A DNA stretch of 64,000 nt from Sphingomonas sp. (GTDB taxonomy: Bacteria > Pseudomonadota > Alphaproteobacteria > Sphingomonadales > Sphingomonadaceae): assembly GCF_003248515.1 (NCBI RefSeq), contig NZ_QFOB01000003.1:186001-250000 (forward strand), written 5' to 3'. Below, piece by piece: positions 1 to 9,239 of the stretch (positions are counted from its first letter, which is position 1; each line of letters begins with the position of its first letter). The position numbers and the translations under genes are program-made. The notes beneath the pieces are model-generated. The model saw only the letters and a program-made list of their open reading frames with translations. It did no database searches and had not been told where the DNA came from.

Positions 1-78
1 TATCTCCGGGAGCTCCGGCAGCGCCGCGCGCGTGCCATTCATCTTCCAATTGCCAGCCACCAGCTTTCGCAACGCCAT
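1..78 (-). CDS. tpiA: Triosephosphate isomerase, N-terminal 26 residues (truncated by window edge)
   Basis: Reading the reverse strand from the ATG at 78 gives a start beginning MALRKLVAGNWKMNG, the classic N-terminus of triosephosphate isomerase, which interconverts dihydroxyacetone phosphate and glyceraldehyde 3-phosphate in cytosolic glycolysis. Asn10 and Lys12 of the GNWK motif are the substrate-binding Asn and catalytic Lys of the family. Only 26 codons lie in the window; the rest runs off the left edge. It is divergent from the PPIase gene at 238, a common sphingomonad arrangement. The family call is firm although the fragment is short. Confidence 0.93.
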   Translation of the reverse strand, partial: MALRKLVAGNWKMNGTRAALPELPEI

Positions 79-237
79 GATGATCGCCCCTCACATGATT
101 CGCGAAACCGGCTAGCAGGCTTGAAGCGATCCCGGCAAACTGCGGGATCCCGCCCGCCCTTCCCGCCAAAGCTTGTCGACCGCACGGGCGCGGCCTAAGG
201 GCCTTTCCCTTCCCCGCTTCCTTATCCGGGTTATTCG
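79..237. promoter_or_regulatory. Divergent intergenic region tpiA / PPIase with a hairpin
   Basis: This 159-bp gap separates two divergent genes, so it should contain both promoters. It holds a perfect 7-bp inverted repeat, GATCCCG at 128-134 and CGGGATC at 143-149, with an 8-nt loop. I could not assign -35/-10 boxes with confidence. The repeat could be an operator or an RNA hairpin in the PPIase leader. Confidence 0.4.
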
Positions 238-2160
238 ATGCTCGCCTTTTTCCGTCGCGCCCTTGGTTCCTGGATCGTCGTGGCGCTTCTCGGCGTCATC
301 ATGATCGCCTTCATCGTCACCGGCGTCAGTTCGCCGACCGGGCTTGGCGGACTCACCGGCCCCGGCTCCGACAGCGTAGCGACGGTGGACGGCCGATCGA
401 TCCCGACCGCCGATGTGGAGCGGCGCGCGCAGAACGAACTCAATCAGGCGCGCCAGCAGCAGCCCGATCTGGACATGCCCAAGATGCTCGCCGCGATCGG
501 CGGCGTCGGCCCGATCGTGGACCAGTATCTCAACGGCCGCGCGCTGGAAGCCTGGGCCGCGCGCCACGGCATCGTCGCCAGCAACCGGCTGATCGACGGC
601 GAGATCGCCAGCATCGCCGCCTTCCAGGGCACGACCGGCCGCTTCGACGAGAAGACGATGCGCGCGATCCTGGCGCAGCAGCGCATCAGCGAAGCCTCGC
701 TGCGGGACGGGCTGAGGGGCGATCTGGTGCGGCGGCAGCTGCTGATCCCCATCAGCTCCGGCATGCGGCCGAGCCCCGCGATGATCGCCCCCTATGCGGG
801 CGTGCTCGTGGCCAACCGATCCGGCCTCGTCGGCCTCATCCCCGCCAGGCCGGAAGCGGTGAAGCCGCCAACCGATGCGGAGATCGCCGCCTGGTACAAG
901 AGCCATATCGCGGGCTATTCGCTGCCCGAGCGCCGCGTGCTGCGCTATGCGCCGCTCACCCTGCCGCCGGTGACGCCGACGGACGCGGAGATCGCCGCGC
1001 AATATAAGGCGGATGCCGCCAAATATGCGGCGAGCGAGGCACGCTCGCTGAGCCAGGTGGTGCTGCCGACCGAGGCTGCCGCCAAGGCGCTGGCCGCGAA
1101 GGTCGCCTCCGGCACGCCCTTCGCGGCGGCGGCCACGCAGGCCGGCTTCGCCGCCACCGACATTTCGCTGGGCGAACAGCAGCGCGACATGTTCGAGACG
1201 ATCACCTCCAAGGCGATCGCAGATGCCGCCTTCTCCGCCCCGGCCGGGGCGATCACCGCGCCGATGAAATCGGTGCTCGGTTGGCATGTCGTCCATGTCG
1301 ACGCGATCAACAACAAGGCCGCCAGGACGCTGGAGCAGGCCCGGCCCGAGCTGATCGCGGACATCGTGAAGAAGAAGCAGGCCGAGGGGCTTTCGACGCT
1401 CGCCGGGAAGATCGAGGATGCGATCGGCGACGGCGCCACCTTCGACGAGGTGGTGAAGGCCAACAAGCTCAACGTCGTGACCACGCCCGCCGTGACATCG
1501 ACGGGCGCATCCCCGGCCGATCCCGCCTTCAAGCCGGATCCGGTGGTGACGGCGCTGCTGAAGGCAGGCTTCCTCGCCGGGGTGGATGACGAGCCGACGC
1601 TGGAGCGCACCGGGCCAGACGGCGCGGCCGTGCTGGATGTCGCGCGTGTGGAAGCCGCCGCACCCGTGCCGCTGGCGCAGGTGAAGGCCAAGATCATCCA
1701 GGACATGATCGCCGATCGCGCGCAGGCAACGGCGCGCGCCACCGCCCAGAGCCTGCTCGACAAGATCAAGAAGGGCGCGGACATGGCCGCCACCCTCGCG
1801 GCGGCCGGCCTGACCGCGCCGAGCCCGATTTCCGCCAGCCAGATGGAGCTGAGCCGCATCCAGCAGCCGCCGGCCGCCGCGCGCACCCTGTTCCAGATCC
1901 CGCCGGGCAAGGCCACGCTGGCGCCCGCGCCGAACGGCTGGTTCATCATCAAGGTGCTGAAGATCGATACCCCCGCGCCGCAGATGCAGACCGCGATCGC
2001 GCAGCAGATGCGCAACGAGCTGGGCCGCGCGATGGGCGACGAGATCCTCGAGCAGTTCGCCCATGCCGCCAATGCGGAGGTGAAGGTGAAGCGCAATCCG
2101 AAGGCGATCGCGGATCTCGGCCGCCAGCTGACCGGGCAGGCGCCCGCCGGCGAGCAGTGA
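238..2160 (+). CDS. ppiD: Membrane-anchored periplasmic peptidyl-prolyl isomerase / chaperone (PpiD/SurA-N type)
   Basis: The 640-residue product starts with a short cytoplasmic stretch and one transmembrane helix (about residues 12-30), followed by a large periplasmic region. This is the layout of PpiD, an inner-membrane foldase that helps newly exported proteins fold. Residues about 25-180 fit a SurA-N chaperone segment. A parvulin (PPIC) domain lies at about 260-355, with the family-like GWHVVHV end. A second, weaker PPIC-like region is possible near 480-610. The product is Ala/Lys-rich with many Gln near the C-terminus. It precedes trpE in the same direction by 129 bp. PpiD is the best match by architecture, but sequence alone does not show catalytic activity. 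Confidence 0.85.
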   Translation: MLAFFRRALGSWIVVALLGVIMIAFIVTGVSSPTGLGGLTGPGSDSVATVDGRSIPTADVERRAQNELNQARQQQPDLDMPKMLAAIGGVGPIVDQYLNGRALEAWAARHGIVASNRLIDGEIASIAAFQGTTGRFDEKTMRAILAQQRISEASLRDGLRGDLVRRQLLIPISSGMRPSPAMIAPYAGVLVANRSGLVGLIPARPEAVKPPTDAEIAAWYKSHIAGYSLPERRVLRYAPLTLPPVTPTDAEIAAQYKADAAKYAASEARSLSQVVLPTEAAAKALAAKVASGTPFAAAATQAGFAATDISLGEQQRDMFETITSKAIADAAFSAPAGAITAPMKSVLGWHVVHVDAINNKAARTLEQARPELIADIVKKKQAEGLSTLAGKIEDAIGDGATFDEVVKANKLNVVTTPAVTSTGASPADPAFKPDPVVTALLKAGFLAGVDDEPTLERTGPDGAAVLDVARVEAAAPVPLAQVKAKIIQDMIADRAQATARATAQSLLDKIKKGADMAATLAAAGLTAPSPISASQMELSRIQQPPAAARTLFQIPPGKATLAPAPNGWFIIKVLKIDTPAPQMQTAIAQQMRNELGRAMGDEILEQFAHAANAEVKVKRNPKAIADLGRQLTGQAPAGEQ

Positions 2161-2192
2161 TCGGGGGTGCTGCGGCCTTCTCCCCTCTTTCT

Positions 2193-2284
2193 CCCGTTCG
2201 TGCCGATCCCGTCGAAGCATCGCGCTCTTCCGTGAGCGGGGCGGCTCGGAAGGGCGGCACTTCGACAGGCCCGGTGCAGACGGA
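2193..2284. repeat. REP-like palindromic intergenic element, copy 1
   Basis: Two similar ~28-nt segments in opposite orientation (2193-2219 and 2256-2284, sharing a GTGCC...GTCGAAG core when one is reverse-complemented) flank a central hairpin at 2227-2252 (CTTCC/GGAAG plus GAGC/GCTC). A second element with the same plan lies at 12394-12478. The CGTTCGTGC...GTCGAAG style of repeat is common between genes in sphingomonad genomes. It sits between the PPIase gene and trpE, where it could act as a terminator or mRNA-stability element. Confidence 0.55.
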
Positions 2285-2289
2285 ATGGA

Positions 2290-3822
2290 ATGCCTGATGT
2301 TGGATCAGCCCAAATGATCGGCGGGAATGACCAGATTGCCCGCGCCGCCTTGGCCGAGGGGCGCCCGGCGCTCGTGTGGCGGCGGCAGCTGGCCGATACG
2401 GACACGCCCGTCGCCGCAGCGCTGAAGCTGATCGAGCCGGGACGCGGCGATTTCCTGCTGGAATCGGTGGAGGATGGCGCGACGCGCGGGCGATACAGCC
2501 TGCTCGGCCTGGCGCCGGACTTGATGTTTCGCGCGCGCGGGCGGCAGGCGGAGATCAACCGCCGCTGGTTGAGCGATCGCGACGCCTTCGAGCCCGTCGC
2601 CAGCGATCCCGTCGCGGCGCTGCGCGCGCTGGTCGGCGAATGCCGGATGGACGTGCCGGAGGGCCTGCCACCCGCGCTCGCCTGCCTCGTCGGCTATTTC
2701 GGCTATGAGACGATCGGGCTGATCGAGCGGCTGCCGCGCCCGGCGCCCAATCCGCTGGACCTGCCGGACATGCTGTTCGGCCGGCCGACACTGCTGCTCG
2801 TCTTCGATCGGCTGGCGGACATGCTGTTTCTCGTGGCGCCGGTCTGGCCGGGCGCCGGCGATCCGGACGCGCGGATCGCGGATGCGATCGAGGGGATCGA
2901 GACGACCGCCGCGCGCCTCGCCGCGCCCCTGCCGCCGGCGGCGCGCGACGCGGGCGACCTGCCCGAAATCGCGCCGACACCCGTGCTGCCTGCCGGCCGC
3001 TATGGCGAGATGGTGGCAGCGGCGAAGGAGTATATCGCGGCGGGCGACATCTTTCAGGTGGTGCTGGCGCAGCGCTTCACCGCGCCCTTCCCGTTGCCAC
3101 CCTTCGATCTCTATCGCGCGCTGCGGCGGATCAATCCCTCGCCCTTCCTCTACCATCTCGATCTGCCGGGCTTCGCGCTGACGGGATCGAGCCCGGAAAT
3201 CCTCGTCCGCGTGCGCGACGGCGAAGTGACGATCCGGCCGATCGCCGGCACGCGCCCGCGCGGCCGGACGACCGAGGAGGATGCGGCCCATCGCGAAAGC
3301 CTGCTCGCCGATCCCAAGGAACGGGCCGAGCATCTGATGCTGCTGGATCTGGGGCGCAACGATGTGGGCCGCGTGGCGAAGGCCGGCACGGTACACGTGA
3401 CCGAAAGCTACGCGATCGAGCTTTACAGCCATGTGATGCACATCGTTTCCAACGTGGCGGGCAGGCTGGATCCGGCCAAGGACGCGCTGGATGCGCTGTT
3501 CGCGGGCTTTCCGGCCGGCACCGTTTCCGGCGCGCCCAAGGTGCGCGCGTGCGAGATCATCGCGGAACTGGAGAGCGAGACGCGCGGCGCCTATGCGGGC
3601 TGCGTCGGCTATTTCGCGCCGGACGGAAACATGGACAGTTGCATCGTGCTGCGCACCGCCGTGGTGAAGGATGGCGTGATGCATGTGCAGGCGGGTGCCG
3701 GCATCGTTGCGGACAGCGATCCGGCCGCCGAGCAGCGCGAATGCGAGCAGAAATCCGGCGCGCTCTTTGCCGCCGCGCGCGAGGCGGTGGTGCAGGCGGG
3801 CGAGGCGCGGTTCGGGCAATAG
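2290..3822 (+). CDS. trpE: Anthranilate synthase component I
   Basis: TrpE makes anthranilate from chorismate, using ammonia delivered by TrpG, as the first committed step of tryptophan synthesis in the cytosol. The 510-residue length is normal. The LLES motif (residues 56-59), which helps form the tryptophan feedback site, is present. The chorismate-binding domain shows PIAGTRPRGR, LMLLDLGRNDVGRV, FPAGTVSGAPK and CVGYF signatures. The ATG at 2290 has no strong Shine-Dalgarno sequence; the ATG at 2314 is an alternative. No leader peptide with tandem Trp codons is visible upstream, so classical attenuation is not supported. TrpG is encoded downstream, separated by one unrelated gene. Confidence 0.97.
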   Translation: MPDVGSAQMIGGNDQIARAALAEGRPALVWRRQLADTDTPVAAALKLIEPGRGDFLLESVEDGATRGRYSLLGLAPDLMFRARGRQAEINRRWLSDRDAFEPVASDPVAALRALVGECRMDVPEGLPPALACLVGYFGYETIGLIERLPRPAPNPLDLPDMLFGRPTLLLVFDRLADMLFLVAPVWPGAGDPDARIADAIEGIETTAARLAAPLPPAARDAGDLPEIAPTPVLPAGRYGEMVAAAKEYIAAGDIFQVVLAQRFTAPFPLPPFDLYRALRRINPSPFLYHLDLPGFALTGSSPEILVRVRDGEVTIRPIAGTRPRGRTTEEDAAHRESLLADPKERAEHLMLLDLGRNDVGRVAKAGTVHVTESYAIELYSHVMHIVSNVAGRLDPAKDALDALFAGFPAGTVSGAPKVRACEIIAELESETRGAYAGCVGYFAPDGNMDSCIVLRTAVVKDGVMHVQAGAGIVADSDPAAEQRECEQKSGALFAAAREAVVQAGEARFGQ

Positions 3823-3993
3823 GCCTTTCGCGCCTTCATTCGGGGCGCGGGAACGGGGCGCTGGCACGGGCCGCCACGGAAATCACCGGAAATCCGCGCC
3901 TGCGGGACAAATTGTCCCACCCGGTGACGCGCCCGCGCCCCGCCCCTATATCCCTTCCAAAGCAAGGCCTTCGAAAGCAAGGGAGCAGCGGGC

Positions 3994-4347
3994 ATGGGCA
4001 AGATCGGGTTCGGCGAGGCGGTGAAGCGCGGCCTGAAGCGGCATTGCCCGCAATGCGATTCGCCCACCCTGTTCGAAGGCTATCTGCGCGTGCGCCCCAC
4101 CTGCCCGGTCTGCGGTGCCGATAATGGCCGGCATCGCGTGGACGATATTGCCTCCTATTTCACGGTGCTGCTGATGGGCCATGCGGTGATCGCGCCGGCG
4201 CTGGCCGTACCCTTCTTCTGGTATATTCCGCTCTGGGCCTCGATGGCGATCCTGCTGAGCGCTCTGACTGCCGCGACGCTGGCGGCCCTGCCCTTCATCA
4301 AGGGCGGCGTGATCGGCGCGCTGGCGGCGGCGGGCCAGCCGGCCTGA
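3994..4347 (+). CDS. DUF983 family zinc-ribbon membrane protein
   Basis: This 117-residue protein begins with a four-cysteine zinc-ribbon-like segment (CPQC at about 19-22, CPVCG at about 38-42), followed by two hydrophobic helices (about 54-74 and 79-100). That is the DUF983 layout. The biochemical role of the family is not established. It lies between trpE and trpG, preceded by an AAGGGAG ribosome site. Its position looks like a stable neighbourhood rather than a tryptophan-pathway function. A role in membrane assembly or metal handling is only a guess. Confidence 0.88.
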   Translation: MGKIGFGEAVKRGLKRHCPQCDSPTLFEGYLRVRPTCPVCGADNGRHRVDDIASYFTVLLMGHAVIAPALAVPFFWYIPLWASMAILLSALTAATLAALPFIKGGVIGALAAAGQPA

Positions 4348-4434
4348 TCCTTCGCTCCCTTCCGCGAAAAACGGGTACGATCGCGCTTCGCGGGCGGGTT
4401 TCACCTTCGCGAAAACCACGGTAAGGCCGCGGCC

Positions 4435-5028
4435 ATGATCCTCGTCGTCGACAATTACGACAGCTTCACCTGGAACCTCGTCCACTACCTGCAGGAGCTG
4501 GGCGCGGAGGTTGCCGTCGTGCGCAACGACGCGATCGGGGTGGGCCAGGCCATGTCGTCCGGCGCGGAGGCCTTCCTGATCTCGCCCGGCCCGTGCACAC
4601 CCAACGAGGCGGGCATCAGCCTCGATCTGGTCGCCGCCTGCGCGGAGGCGAAGCGCCCGCTGCTGGGCGTGTGCCTGGGCCATCAGGCGATCGGCCAGAG
4701 CTTCGGCGGCACGGTGGTGCGCGCGGATGAACTGATGCACGGCAAGACCTGCCCCGTGATCCATGACGGCACCGGCCTCTACGAGGGCCTGCCCTCGCCC
4801 TTCACCGCCACGCGCTATCATTCGCTGATCGTGCGCGAGGAGGATCTGCCCGCCTCGCTGATCGTGAACGCCCGCGCGCCGGACGGCACGGTGATGGGCT
4901 TCCGCCACGAAAGCCTGCCGATCCACGGCGTGCAATTCCATCCGGAAAGCATCGCCACCGAGCATGGCCACGCGATGCTGGCCAATTTCATGCGGATCGC
5001 CGGCATGAAGGCCGTGGAACCGGCGTGA
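4435..5028 (+). CDS. trpG: Anthranilate synthase component II, glutamine amidotransferase
   Basis: A 197-residue class I glutamine amidotransferase that hydrolyses glutamine and channels ammonia to TrpE; orthologues sometimes also serve PabB. The catalytic triad is visible: Cys80 in GVCLGHQ, and His169 and Glu171 in FHPES. The oxyanion-loop SPGPCTP motif is at about 50-56. It overlaps trpD by 4 bp (GTGA), which implies translational coupling. A stand-alone subunit rather than a TrpEG fusion is normal in this group. Confidence 0.97.
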   Translation: MILVVDNYDSFTWNLVHYLQELGAEVAVVRNDAIGVGQAMSSGAEAFLISPGPCTPNEAGISLDLVAACAEAKRPLLGVCLGHQAIGQSFGGTVVRADELMHGKTCPVIHDGTGLYEGLPSPFTATRYHSLIVREEDLPASLIVNARAPDGTVMGFRHESLPIHGVQFHPESIATEHGHAMLANFMRIAGMKAVEPA

Positions 5029-6020
5029 CATCCCTGATCCTGCTGCCCGATCCGGCCACGCCGCTGGAGGGTCATGTCGCGGAACAGGCCTTTGCCGACA
5101 TACTCGACGGCAAGGTGGCCGACGACGTGATCGCCCGCTTCCTGACGGACATGGCGGCGCGGGACGAGACGAGCATCGAGATCGCCGCCGCCGCCCGCGC
5201 GTTGCGCCAGCGGATGATCCCGGTATCGGCGCCGGCGGACGCGATCGACGTGTGCGGCACGGGCGGCGATGGCGCGCACAGCCTGAACGTTTCCACCGCC
5301 GTTTCGATCGTGGTGGCCGCCTGCGGCGTGCCCGTCGCCAAGCATGGCAATCGCGCGGCATCCTCCAAATCCGGCGCGGCGGACGTGCTGGAGGCTCTGG
5401 GCCTCGATCTCGATCGGGCGGCCGGCAATGCCGAGGCGAGCCTGGCCGGGATCGGCATCGCCTTCCTCTTCGCGCAGAAGCATCATCCGGCGCTGGGCCG
5501 GCTCGCCCCGATTCGCCGCGCGATCGGGCGGCGGACCATCTTCAACATCGTCGGCCCGCTGTGCAGCCCGGCGCGCGTGTCGCGCCAGCTGATGGGCGTG
5601 GCGCGGGTGGATTATATCCGCACCGTTTCCGAGGCGCTGGATCTGCTGGGCGCCGAGGCGACGATGATCGTATCGGGCGAGGAGAGCCTGGACGAACTTT
5701 CCATCGCGGGGCCGAGCCGGATCGTCGCCGCCGGCCTGCCCGGTTTCTCCGAAAGCGTGGTCACGCCCGAAAGCGCCGGCCTCCCGCGCCATCCGCTGGA
5801 TGCGATTCGCGGTGGCGATCCCGCCTATAATGCGGCGGCGCTCGCCGCCCTGCTGGATCGCGCGCCGGGCGCCTATCGCGATGCCGTGCTGCTCAACGCG
5901 GCCGCCGCCCTGATCGTGGCCGGCAAGGCCGATGGCTGGCAGGACGGCGCCGGCATCGCAACCGAAGCGATCGACAGCGGCGCCGCGCGCCGGCTTTTCG
6001 ACGCCTGGATCGCCTTCTAG
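5025..6020 (+). CDS. trpD: Anthranilate phosphoribosyltransferase
   Basis: TrpD transfers phosphoribosyl from PRPP to anthranilate, the second step of the tryptophan pathway. The start is GTG at 5025, inside the trpG stop (GTGA). The product is 331 residues, normal for the family. PRPP- and metal-binding motifs are intact: CGTGGDG (77-83), NVST, and KHGNRAASS (106-114). The C-terminal end is complete. The next pathway gene, trpC, is 720 bp downstream, past two small genes. Confidence 0.97.
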   Translation: MTSLILLPDPATPLEGHVAEQAFADILDGKVADDVIARFLTDMAARDETSIEIAAAARALRQRMIPVSAPADAIDVCGTGGDGAHSLNVSTAVSIVVAACGVPVAKHGNRAASSKSGAADVLEALGLDLDRAAGNAEASLAGIGIAFLFAQKHHPALGRLAPIRRAIGRRTIFNIVGPLCSPARVSRQLMGVARVDYIRTVSEALDLLGAEATMIVSGEESLDELSIAGPSRIVAAGLPGFSESVVTPESAGLPRHPLDAIRGGDPAYNAAALAALLDRAPGAYRDAVLLNAAAALIVAGKADGWQDGAGIATEAIDSGAARRLFDAWIAF

Positions 6021-6250
6021 GAGCATAAGGTCGCCGCCCCGCCGCAGAGCCAGCGGACTACTGCGCCGCGCTCGCCATGGCATCTTTGATCGTAGGGGCG
6101 CCGCAGCCTTCGTCTCCGAACATTGCACCCTGATTTTACGTCTGAAATTCGCTGCAATTCTTTCGTGACGTGTCTTTCCGACAACATGCGCCACGGATCG
6201 CCTGCCCCCGACGATCCGATCGAATGCCAACAGGAAAGGCGCTGGCGCCC

Positions 6251-6559
6251 ATGAAGATGTTCCCTCCCATCACCCCGCCGCAGACTGAACCGGACATCCG
6301 GCTGATCGACAATATCTTCGCGCCCGAAATCCTCGCGACGGGCCTGTCGGGCCTTTCTCTGATGAACGGCGTGGTGACGCTGACGCTGGAGAGCCTGCAT
6401 TGCGACCACAGCAAATCGCCGCCGCCGATGGAGCGCGTGGTGGTCGCCCGGCTGACAACGCCGGTCGCGACGGCGCAGGCACTAGTCGTCGGCCTGCACC
6501 AGTTCCTCGGCCAGCATGGCCTGAGCCCGCTCACCGCCGCGACGGAGACCCGCCAATGA
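6251..6559 (+). CDS. Uncharacterised 102-residue protein inside the trp region
   Basis: The ATG at 6251 is preceded by an AGGAAAGG ribosome site; an upstream in-frame ATG at 6170 would add 27 low-quality residues. I do not recognise the family. The sequence has a proline-rich start, then alternating beta-like segments (NGVVTLTLES, ERVVVARLTTP) and a C-terminal helix. This resembles small single-domain proteins that interconvert local beta structure, but that is weak. It ends in an ATGA overlap with the next tiny gene. A 230-bp untranslated gap precedes it, so it may have its own promoter. Confidence 0.6.
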   Translation: MKMFPPITPPQTEPDIRLIDNIFAPEILATGLSGLSLMNGVVTLTLESLHCDHSKSPPPMERVVVARLTTPVATAQALVVGLHQFLGQHGLSPLTAATETRQ

Positions 6560-6684
6560 GCTACGTCCCCCTCGATCGCTTCCTGCAGCCGAGCCGGCGC
6601 GTCGCCATCCTGCCGCGCACGCGCACGGGGAACTGGACGGACGCGCCAGCCTATCGCCTGCGCGTGGCGTTCCGCTCCCGCTAA
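6556..6684 (+). CDS. Small basic protein (42 residues), translationally coupled
   Basis: ATG at 6556 overlaps the stop of the preceding gene by 4 bp (ATGA). The 42-residue product starts MSYVPLDRF and is rich in Arg (net positive), with no membrane segment. The exact coupling and normal codon use support a real gene; I see no recognisable domain. It ends 55 bp before trpC. It could partner the 102-residue protein encoded immediately upstream. Confidence 0.45.
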   Translation: MSYVPLDRFLQPSRRVAILPRTRTGNWTDAPAYRLRVAFRSR

Positions 6685-6739
6685 TCCCGAAAGCGCCCGG
6701 CCCTTATCGGCCGGCGCATTTCGTGCGAGAGGGGCGGCC

Positions 6740-7528
6740 ATGAGCAACCGCCTGACCGCCATTCTCGAAACCAAGCAGGCCCATGTCGCCGCGCGGAAGG
6801 CGGCGGTGGGGCTTGCCGAGCTCGAGGCGCAGGCCGCGCGCCAATCCCCGCCGCGCGGCTTTCGCGCCGCTTTGGAGGCGAAGGCGCGCGATGGCTTTGG
6901 CCTGATCGCCGAGATCAAGCGCGCCTCGCCCTCCAAAGGGCTGATCCGCGAGGATTTCGATCCGCCGGCCCATGCCCGCGCCTATGAGGCGGGCGGCGCG
7001 GCCTGCCTTTCCGTGCTGACCGACACGCCCTATTTTCAGGGATCGGACGATTTCCTCGTCGCCGCGCGCGCGGCCTGCGCGCTGCCCTGCCTGCGCAAGG
7101 ATTTCATGATCGATCCCTGGCAGGTGCTGGAGGCGCGCGCGCTGGGCGCGGACGCGATCCTCATCATCGTGGCGGCGCTGGAGGATGCGCGGATGCGGGA
7201 GATCGAGGCGACCGCGCTGGGCCTGGACATGGACGTTCTGGTCGAAGTGCATGACGAGGCGGAGATGGAGCGCGCGCTCGCGCTCACGTCGCGCCTGATC
7301 GGCGTGAACAATCGCGACCTCAGGGATTTCTCGGTCGATTTCGCGCGGACCTACGAACTGGTGGGCCGTGCGCCCGAAGGCTGCACCTTCGTGGCCGAAA
7401 GCGGGCTTTCCAGCAGCGATGATCTGGCGACGATGGCCGAACATGGCGTGCGCTGCTTTCTGGTTGGCGAAAGCCTGATGCGTCAGGCCGATGTGGAGGC
7501 GGCGACGCGGGCGCTGCTGGCGGCGTGA
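6740..7528 (+). CDS. trpC: Indole-3-glycerol phosphate synthase
   Basis: TrpC closes the indole ring from CdRP, the fourth pathway step. The 262-residue TIM-barrel protein carries the family signature [11 protein letters not shown] (about 58-67), the LRKDFMID active-site loop, and IGVNNRDL near the C-terminal half. It is monofunctional: no TrpF domain is fused. The gene has a GAGAGGGG ribosome site and runs directly into moaC by a TGATG overlap, linking tryptophan and molybdopterin genes in one message. Confidence 0.97.
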   Translation: MSNRLTAILETKQAHVAARKAAVGLAELEAQAARQSPPRGFRAALEAKARDGFGLIAEIKRASPSKGLIREDFDPPAHARAYEAGGAACLSVLTDTPYFQGSDDFLVAARAACALPCLRKDFMIDPWQVLEARALGADAILIIVAALEDARMREIEATALGLDMDVLVEVHDEAEMERALALTSRLIGVNNRDLRDFSVDFARTYELVGRAPEGCTFVAESGLSSSDDLATMAEHGVRCFLVGESLMRQADVEAATRALLAA

Positions 7529-7995
7529 TGGGCCGGCTCACGCATCTCGATGCGGCGGGCGCCGCGCATATGGTGGATGTCTCGGCCAAGGCATCCACGA
7601 AGCGCGAGGCGATCGCCGCCGGGCGCATCGCCATGTCAGCGGATGCGCTGGCCGCGATCCGCGACGGCGCGCTCGCCAAGGGAGATGCGCTGGCGGTGGC
7701 GCGGGTGGCGGGCATCATGGCGGCCAAGCGCACGCCCGATCTGATCCCCCTTTGCCACCCGATCGCGATCAGCAAGGTTTCGATCGATCTCGCCATCGAG
7801 GCGGACGGCATCGCCTGCACGGCGACCGTGGCCACGACCGGGCCGACCGGCGTGGAGATGGAGGCGCTCACCGCCGTCTCCGCCGCGCTGCTGACGCTCT
7901 ACGACATGGCCAAGGCGATCGATCGGGGGATGCGGATCGAGGGGATCGGCCTGCTCGCCAAATCGGGTGGCCGCTCCGGCGACTGGCGCGCCTGA
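7528..7995 (+). CDS. moaC: Cyclic pyranopterin monophosphate synthase
   Basis: MoaC acts with MoaA to convert GTP-derived intermediate into cyclic pyranopterin monophosphate, the first molybdenum-cofactor precursor. The ATG at 7528 shares a base with the trpC stop; a GTG at 7525 is also in frame. The 155-residue product has HMVDVSAK (14-21), LCHPI (75-79) and the YDMAKAID block, whose Asp126 and Lys129 correspond to the family's catalytic residues. It is coupled to moeA by a one-base overlap. Confidence 0.96.
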   Translation: MGRLTHLDAAGAAHMVDVSAKASTKREAIAAGRIAMSADALAAIRDGALAKGDALAVARVAGIMAAKRTPDLIPLCHPIAISKVSIDLAIEADGIACTATVATTGPTGVEMEALTAVSAALLTLYDMAKAIDRGMRIEGIGLLAKSGGRSGDWRA

Positions 7996-9179
7996 TGGCG
8001 ATGCTTTCGGTGGAGGAGGCACAGACGCGCCTGTTCGCGCTGGCCGAGCCCCTGCCCGTGGAAACGATCCCGCTGGCGGATGCCGCCGGGCGCTGGGCCG
8101 CCGCCGACGTGATCGCCCGGCGACACCAGCCCGCCGCCGATCTTTCCGCAATGGATGGTTATGCGATCCGCTACGCCGACTTGCCCGGGCCGTGGACCGT
8201 TGTGGGCGAAAGCGCGGCCGGGGGCAGCCTCAATCGCGCGATCGGCGCCCGCGAGGCGGCGCGCATCTTCACCGGCGCGCCCCTGCCCGAGGGCGCGGAT
8301 ACCGTGCTGATCCAGGAGAATGCCGCGCGCGACGGCGATCGCCTCGTGCTGACCAGCGATGCCCCCAGACGGATCGGCCACCATGTGCGCCCGCTCGGCT
8401 CCGATTTCGCGACGGGCGCGACGCTGATCGAGGCAGGCGCCCCGCTCAATCCGGCGCGCATCGCGCTCGCCGCGATCGGCGGGCATGGGCGCCTGCCGGT
8501 GCACGCCCGCCCGCGCGTGGCGATCCTTTCCACCGGCAACGAACTGGTCGAACCCGGCACCCCCACCGAAGGCGCGATGCTGCCGGCATCCAATACGCCG
8601 ATGCTGGCCGCCCTGATCGGCCGCACGGCGCAGGTGCTGGACGGCGGGATCGTGCGCGACGATCTCGACGCGCTCGCGGCCGCCCTGCGCGATGCGGCGG
8701 CGGCATCCGACATCCTCGTCACCACCGGGGGCGCCTCGGTGGGGGATCATGATCTCGTGCGGCCCGCGCTCGCACGGGCGGGTGCCGAGCTGGATTTCTG
8801 GAAGGTGGCGCTGCGGCCGGGCAAGCCGATCATGGCCGGGCGGCTTGGGCGAACCCTGGTGCTGGGCCTTCCGGGCAATCCCGTCTCCGCGTTCGTCACC
8901 GCCATGCTGTTTCTGGCGCCGCTGGTGGCGCGCATGGGCGGCGCGGCCGATCCGCTGCCGCGCGCCCGCTCGCTTCCCCTCGCCAATGCGCTCGCCGAGA
9001 ATGGGCCGCGCGCCCATTATCTGCGCGCGACGATCCGCGACGGCGCGCTCGATACGCTGCCCGATCAGGACAGCGCCCTGCTGGCAGCGCTGGCCTCCGC
9101 CGATGCGCTGGTGATCCGCCCCGCCCACGCGCCCGCCGCATCCGCGGGGGATATGGCGATGTTCCTGCCGCTGGCTTGA
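7995..9179 (+). CDS. moeA: Molybdopterin molybdenumtransferase
   Basis: MoeA inserts molybdate into adenylylated molybdopterin, the last step of cofactor synthesis. The product is 394 residues. It has the MoeA domain-I motif SAMDGYA near 54-60, the central IFTGAPLPEGAD segment, and the MoCF-binding TTGGASVGDHD motif in domain III. The GLPGNPVSAF motif follows it, with a complete C-terminal domain IV. ATG at 7995 overlaps the moaC stop by one base. The trpC-moaC-moeA chain is a typical sphingomonad order. No moaA, moaD/E or mogA is in the window. Confidence 0.96.
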   Translation: MAMLSVEEAQTRLFALAEPLPVETIPLADAAGRWAAADVIARRHQPAADLSAMDGYAIRYADLPGPWTVVGESAAGGSLNRAIGAREAARIFTGAPLPEGADTVLIQENAARDGDRLVLTSDAPRRIGHHVRPLGSDFATGATLIEAGAPLNPARIALAAIGGHGRLPVHARPRVAILSTGNELVEPGTPTEGAMLPASNTPMLAALIGRTAQVLDGGIVRDDLDALAAALRDAAAASDILVTTGGASVGDHDLVRPALARAGAELDFWKVALRPGKPIMAGRLGRTLVLGLPGNPVSAFVTAMLFLAPLVARMGGAADPLPRARSLPLANALAENGPRAHYLRATIRDGALDTLPDQDSALLAALASADALVIRPAHAPAASAGDMAMFLPLA

Positions 9180-9203
9180 CAGCGCGGGGATCGTTTCCTA
9201 CAC

Positions 9204-9218
9204 GTTCCTTGTTCGTTC
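9204..9218 (+). promoter_or_regulatory. LexA (SOS) box upstream of lexA
   Basis: The sequence GTTCCTTGTTCGTTC matches the alphaproteobacterial LexA operator GTTC-N7-GTTC exactly, 21 bp before the lexA ATG. This predicts autorepression of lexA and induction on DNA damage. It is the only such box I found next to a gene start here; I could not scan exhaustively. Confidence 0.85.
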
Positions 9219-9239
9219 CTTCGGACCAGGAATAAAGCG

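Noticed and set aside
2161..2289. Tryptophan attenuator upstream of trpE
   Set aside because: There is no short ORF with tandem Trp codons, only a REP-like repeat; attenuation by a leader peptide is not supported.
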